Positions 62,129 to 64,000 of a stretch of 64,000 nt of DNA are shown here, in pieces (position 1 is the first letter of the stretch; each line of letters starts with the position of its first letter). Below the pieces are notes generated by a model, which searched no databases, was not told where the DNA came from, and saw only the letters and a program-made list of their open reading frames with translations. The position numbers and the translations under genes are program-made. This DNA is from CAVSWT01 sp963731745. Lineage in GTDB: Bacteria > Bacteroidota > Ignavibacteria > Ignavibacteriales > Ignavibacteriaceae. The stretch is taken from NCBI GenBank assembly GCA_963731745.1, contig CAVSWT010000008.1, positions 62,001 to 126,000 on the forward strand. Direction: 5' to 3'.

Positions 62129-63715
62129 TTACCTTGTAGCTACTATTACTGCAACGGTAGCCGCAATCACTGCAGCTACTTGACCTAAAACTTGTAACGA
62201 AGTTGTAAAAACATCCCAAAATTTTGGGCCTGGTAAATCTTCAGGAATCCAAATTGTATCACCAGGTTTAATTACGTCAACATCATCTGCGTCAATCCAT
62301 TCCCCGGTATTTGCTCTGATAATTCTTACATCTCCTTCCAGTGCCCGCCAGCCAAAACCGCCGGCAAGACGAATATAATCATCAACATTATATCCTTTAT
62401 TATAAATGATGTTTCCAGGATTTATTACCTGGCCAAGCATAATCACATAATTTATTTTTTCAGGCACTTTAATTTCATCATTTCTTTTAAGAATAACATC
62501 TTCAGAAATATCATGCTCTCTGAACAGCTTCACAAAATCGACAATAACTTTACCAACTTTTTGCCGTGATTTTGCTTTTAAATATGCATATTCATCATCT
62601 GTCATATCACTACGCTGGGTATTTTTCAATCTTTCATATTCCGGATCAATTTCTGCATCGGCAACATTTCTTTTCAGAACCGCATCTGTCAATGATGCTT
62701 CTTTTCTAAAGCCGCCTGCTTCTTCAATAATTTCGCTTAGTGTTGTTTTATTTTCATTTATTTTATAATAGCCGGGGTATTTGACAAATCCATCTATCCG
62801 AACATATTTGTCTTCAAGGTAATCCGGAATTTCTCTTACTAAAATATTATCTCTGTTTTTCAAGAGAATGTTACCATTCATTATTTCATCAAAAGAATAA
62901 TACTCACTAATTTGGTTTTTCCCTTGATCATCAAATCTCACCAGTTCAATTGAATCAGTTCGAGCTTTTGATAAAATTCCTCCTGCTATTTCAATAAGAT
63001 TTTCAGCAGTCTCGCCTTCAACAAATTCATATGCCCCAGGATATTTTACACGACCGTTTATTAAAACTATTTTATCTACTTTATCTACTAAAACAATATC
63101 ATCTTCATTTAAAAGTGGATTATTTTTTTTATCACCAAATCTTAAAAAAGAAAGAAAGTCGTAATAATTTTCTGTTTTATCACGACTAATAACTTTGATA
63201 TTTCTGTAATTAGATGTTTTAGTCATTCCATATGAATTTACAATTAAATCCATCAACCTTGAATTAGACGGAAGTACATAGGAAGAAGATTTTACAACAT
63301 CTCCCAAAAGTGAAACTTTTATATTCCTAAACTGAATTAGTGAAATAAAAACTTCAACGTCTTTAAAATATTGTAAGATGGAATTCTTAATTAATTCTTT
63401 TGCTTCGGTTAAAGTTTTTTTCTTTAGATCCACACCACCGATTTTGGGAATGAAAATTTGATCATCCTGATTTACAATGATATTATAATTAAAATCACTA
63501 TAACCGCTTATTGAAACGAAAAATTTATCTCCGGCTCCAACAACATATTCATTCGGGTCAACACTTCCATTCGTACTTGCGTAACCCATCATCTGATTTT
63601 TTAATGAATCTGAAATGTTTGAAAATGATCTCTCTTCATAATCAGGAACTATTTGAGCAAATGCCGAATTTAAAAATGAAAGAGTAATTATTAAAAGAAG
63701 AATTTTGAACGGCAT
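62129..63715 (-). CDS. Polysaccharide export protein with SLBB domains (Wza-like)
   Basis: The 528-residue exported protein has a signal peptide (1-20). A poly-export domain (DPNEYVVGAGDKFFVSISG) is followed by at least three SLBB-type repeats, for example LLGDVVKSSSYVLP, NGRVKYPGAYEFVEGETAENLIEIAGG and DGFKYPGYYKINENKT-like stretches. A C-terminal hydrophobic helix completes it (VLGQVAAVIAATVAVIVATR). It forms the outer-membrane polysaccharide exit channel. No lipobox Cys is apparent. It is first in the operon, 4 bp before wzz. Confidence 0.92.
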   Translation of the reverse strand: MPFKILLLIITLSFLNSAFAQIVPDYEERSFSNISDSLKNQMMGYASTNGSVDPNEYVVGAGDKFFVSISGYSDFNYNIIVNQDDQIFIPKIGGVDLKKKTLTEAKELIKNSILQYFKDVEVFISLIQFRNIKVSLLGDVVKSSSYVLPSNSRLMDLIVNSYGMTKTSNYRNIKVISRDKTENYYDFLSFLRFGDKKNNPLLNEDDIVLVDKVDKIVLINGRVKYPGAYEFVEGETAENLIEIAGGILSKARTDSIELVRFDDQGKNQISEYYSFDEIMNGNILLKNRDNILVREIPDYLEDKYVRIDGFVKYPGYYKINENKTTLSEIIEEAGGFRKEASLTDAVLKRNVADAEIDPEYERLKNTQRSDMTDDEYAYLKAKSRQKVGKVIVDFVKLFREHDISEDVILKRNDEIKVPEKINYVIMLGQVINPGNIIYNKGYNVDDYIRLAGGFGWRALEGDVRIIRANTGEWIDADDVDVIKPGDTIWIPEDLPGPKFWDVFTTSLQVLGQVAAVIAATVAVIVATR

Positions 63716-64000
63716 ATTTAATTAATATTTGACCAGTTTTATGCTGAAATATGAGGTTATCTAAAAAGCCAAAGTTAGTGAATCCGATTTTGTGTAAGAC
63801 TGTCTTTACAGAACTACCTGCTTGCGGCTAAGCAAGCTTGGACAGATTAAATTAACTTTTTAACAACCTCTTGTTTTAAATACTATAAATTTAAACAAAC
63901 AATAAATGCTGAATAAATTTTAAACGCTAAAAATTAAATAATAATAAAGATACATCAAATCTTTAAAGATATTTTTCTAAGTGTAAACACACTAATACAC
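63716..64000 (-). promoter_or_regulatory. Leader region of the polysaccharide operon with two hairpins
   Basis: The 285 bp before the wza-like gene contain no gene on the visible strand. Two stem-loops are seen: GCTTGC/GCAAGC (63820-63825 with 63832-63837), and an imperfect TGTAAGAC/GTCTTTACA near 63794-63811. Long structured leaders before surface-polysaccharide operons often carry antitermination (RfaH/UpxY-type) signals, but I could not identify an ops-like element. A promoter could not be placed with confidence. Confidence 0.4.

Overview
The window looks like a chromosomal segment of an AT-rich, Gram-negative bacterium of the Ignavibacteria (Bacteroidota/Chlorobiota side). The reasons are three exported proteins with the type IX secretion C-terminal sorting signature (YPNPFNP followed by an FD.LG.EV-type strand pattern), a very large gingipain-type C25 peptidase, a Wzi-like outer-membrane barrel, and promoters resembling the Bacteroidota TTG / TAnnTTTG type. 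Taxonomy is inferred from these features only. Most genes lie on the minus strand.

Layout. 1-9.5 kb holds housekeeping and stress genes: DacB-like peptidase, LOG-family protein, ribosomal protein S21, a zinc-ribbon protein, UspA, an M14 carboxypeptidase and a thioredoxin-like protein. It also holds a sulfur operon (sulfhydrylase, OsmC, two YeeE/YedE halves) behind a 25-codon leader ORF with two Cys-Cys pairs, an antiterminator and a terminator. 9.6-19.8 kb is an amine/GABA-type cluster: MscS channel, C45 acyl-hydrolase, ATP-grasp ligase, Orn/Lys/Arg decarboxylase, carbon-nitrogen hydrolase, class III aminotransferase and a divergent, frameshifted aldehyde dehydrogenase. 19.9-26.5 kb has phenylalanine hydroxylase, a secreted phosphodiester glycosidase, a DUF1206 membrane protein, MurB, DinB and Nudix proteins. 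26.5-32.3 kb is one compact operon running purC-DUF971-pgsA-pgpA-cinA-thpR-recA-recX. 32.5-33.4 kb has three tiny membrane-protein genes, one with six cysteines in its first 21 residues.

35.06-37.16 kb is a 2-kb mini-island. A hipBA toxin-antitoxin pair is bounded by 84-bp direct repeats made of the 3' part of tRNA-Phe plus its terminator, and it carries no recombinase gene. Beyond it are a cyclic-2,3-diphosphoglycerate-synthase-like GTPase, glmS (frameshifted) and a long minus-strand surface-polysaccharide locus. That locus reads from Wza at 63.7 kb through Wzz, UDP-xylose synthase, flippase, polymerase/ligase, glycosyltransferases, two DegT aminotransferases, a PglC-like transferase and a PglF-like dehydratase. 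It ends at a Wzi-like barrel and the 1907-residue C25 peptidase, which could be a PorU-type sortase.

Five genes (aldehyde dehydrogenase, cinA, glmS, one DegT aminotransferase, one GT4 glycosyltransferase) are each interrupted by a single small indel while both halves remain well conserved. At least the glmS and cinA lesions look more like assembly errors or very recent slippage than old pseudogenes. No CRISPR array, rRNA, integrase or transposase was seen.
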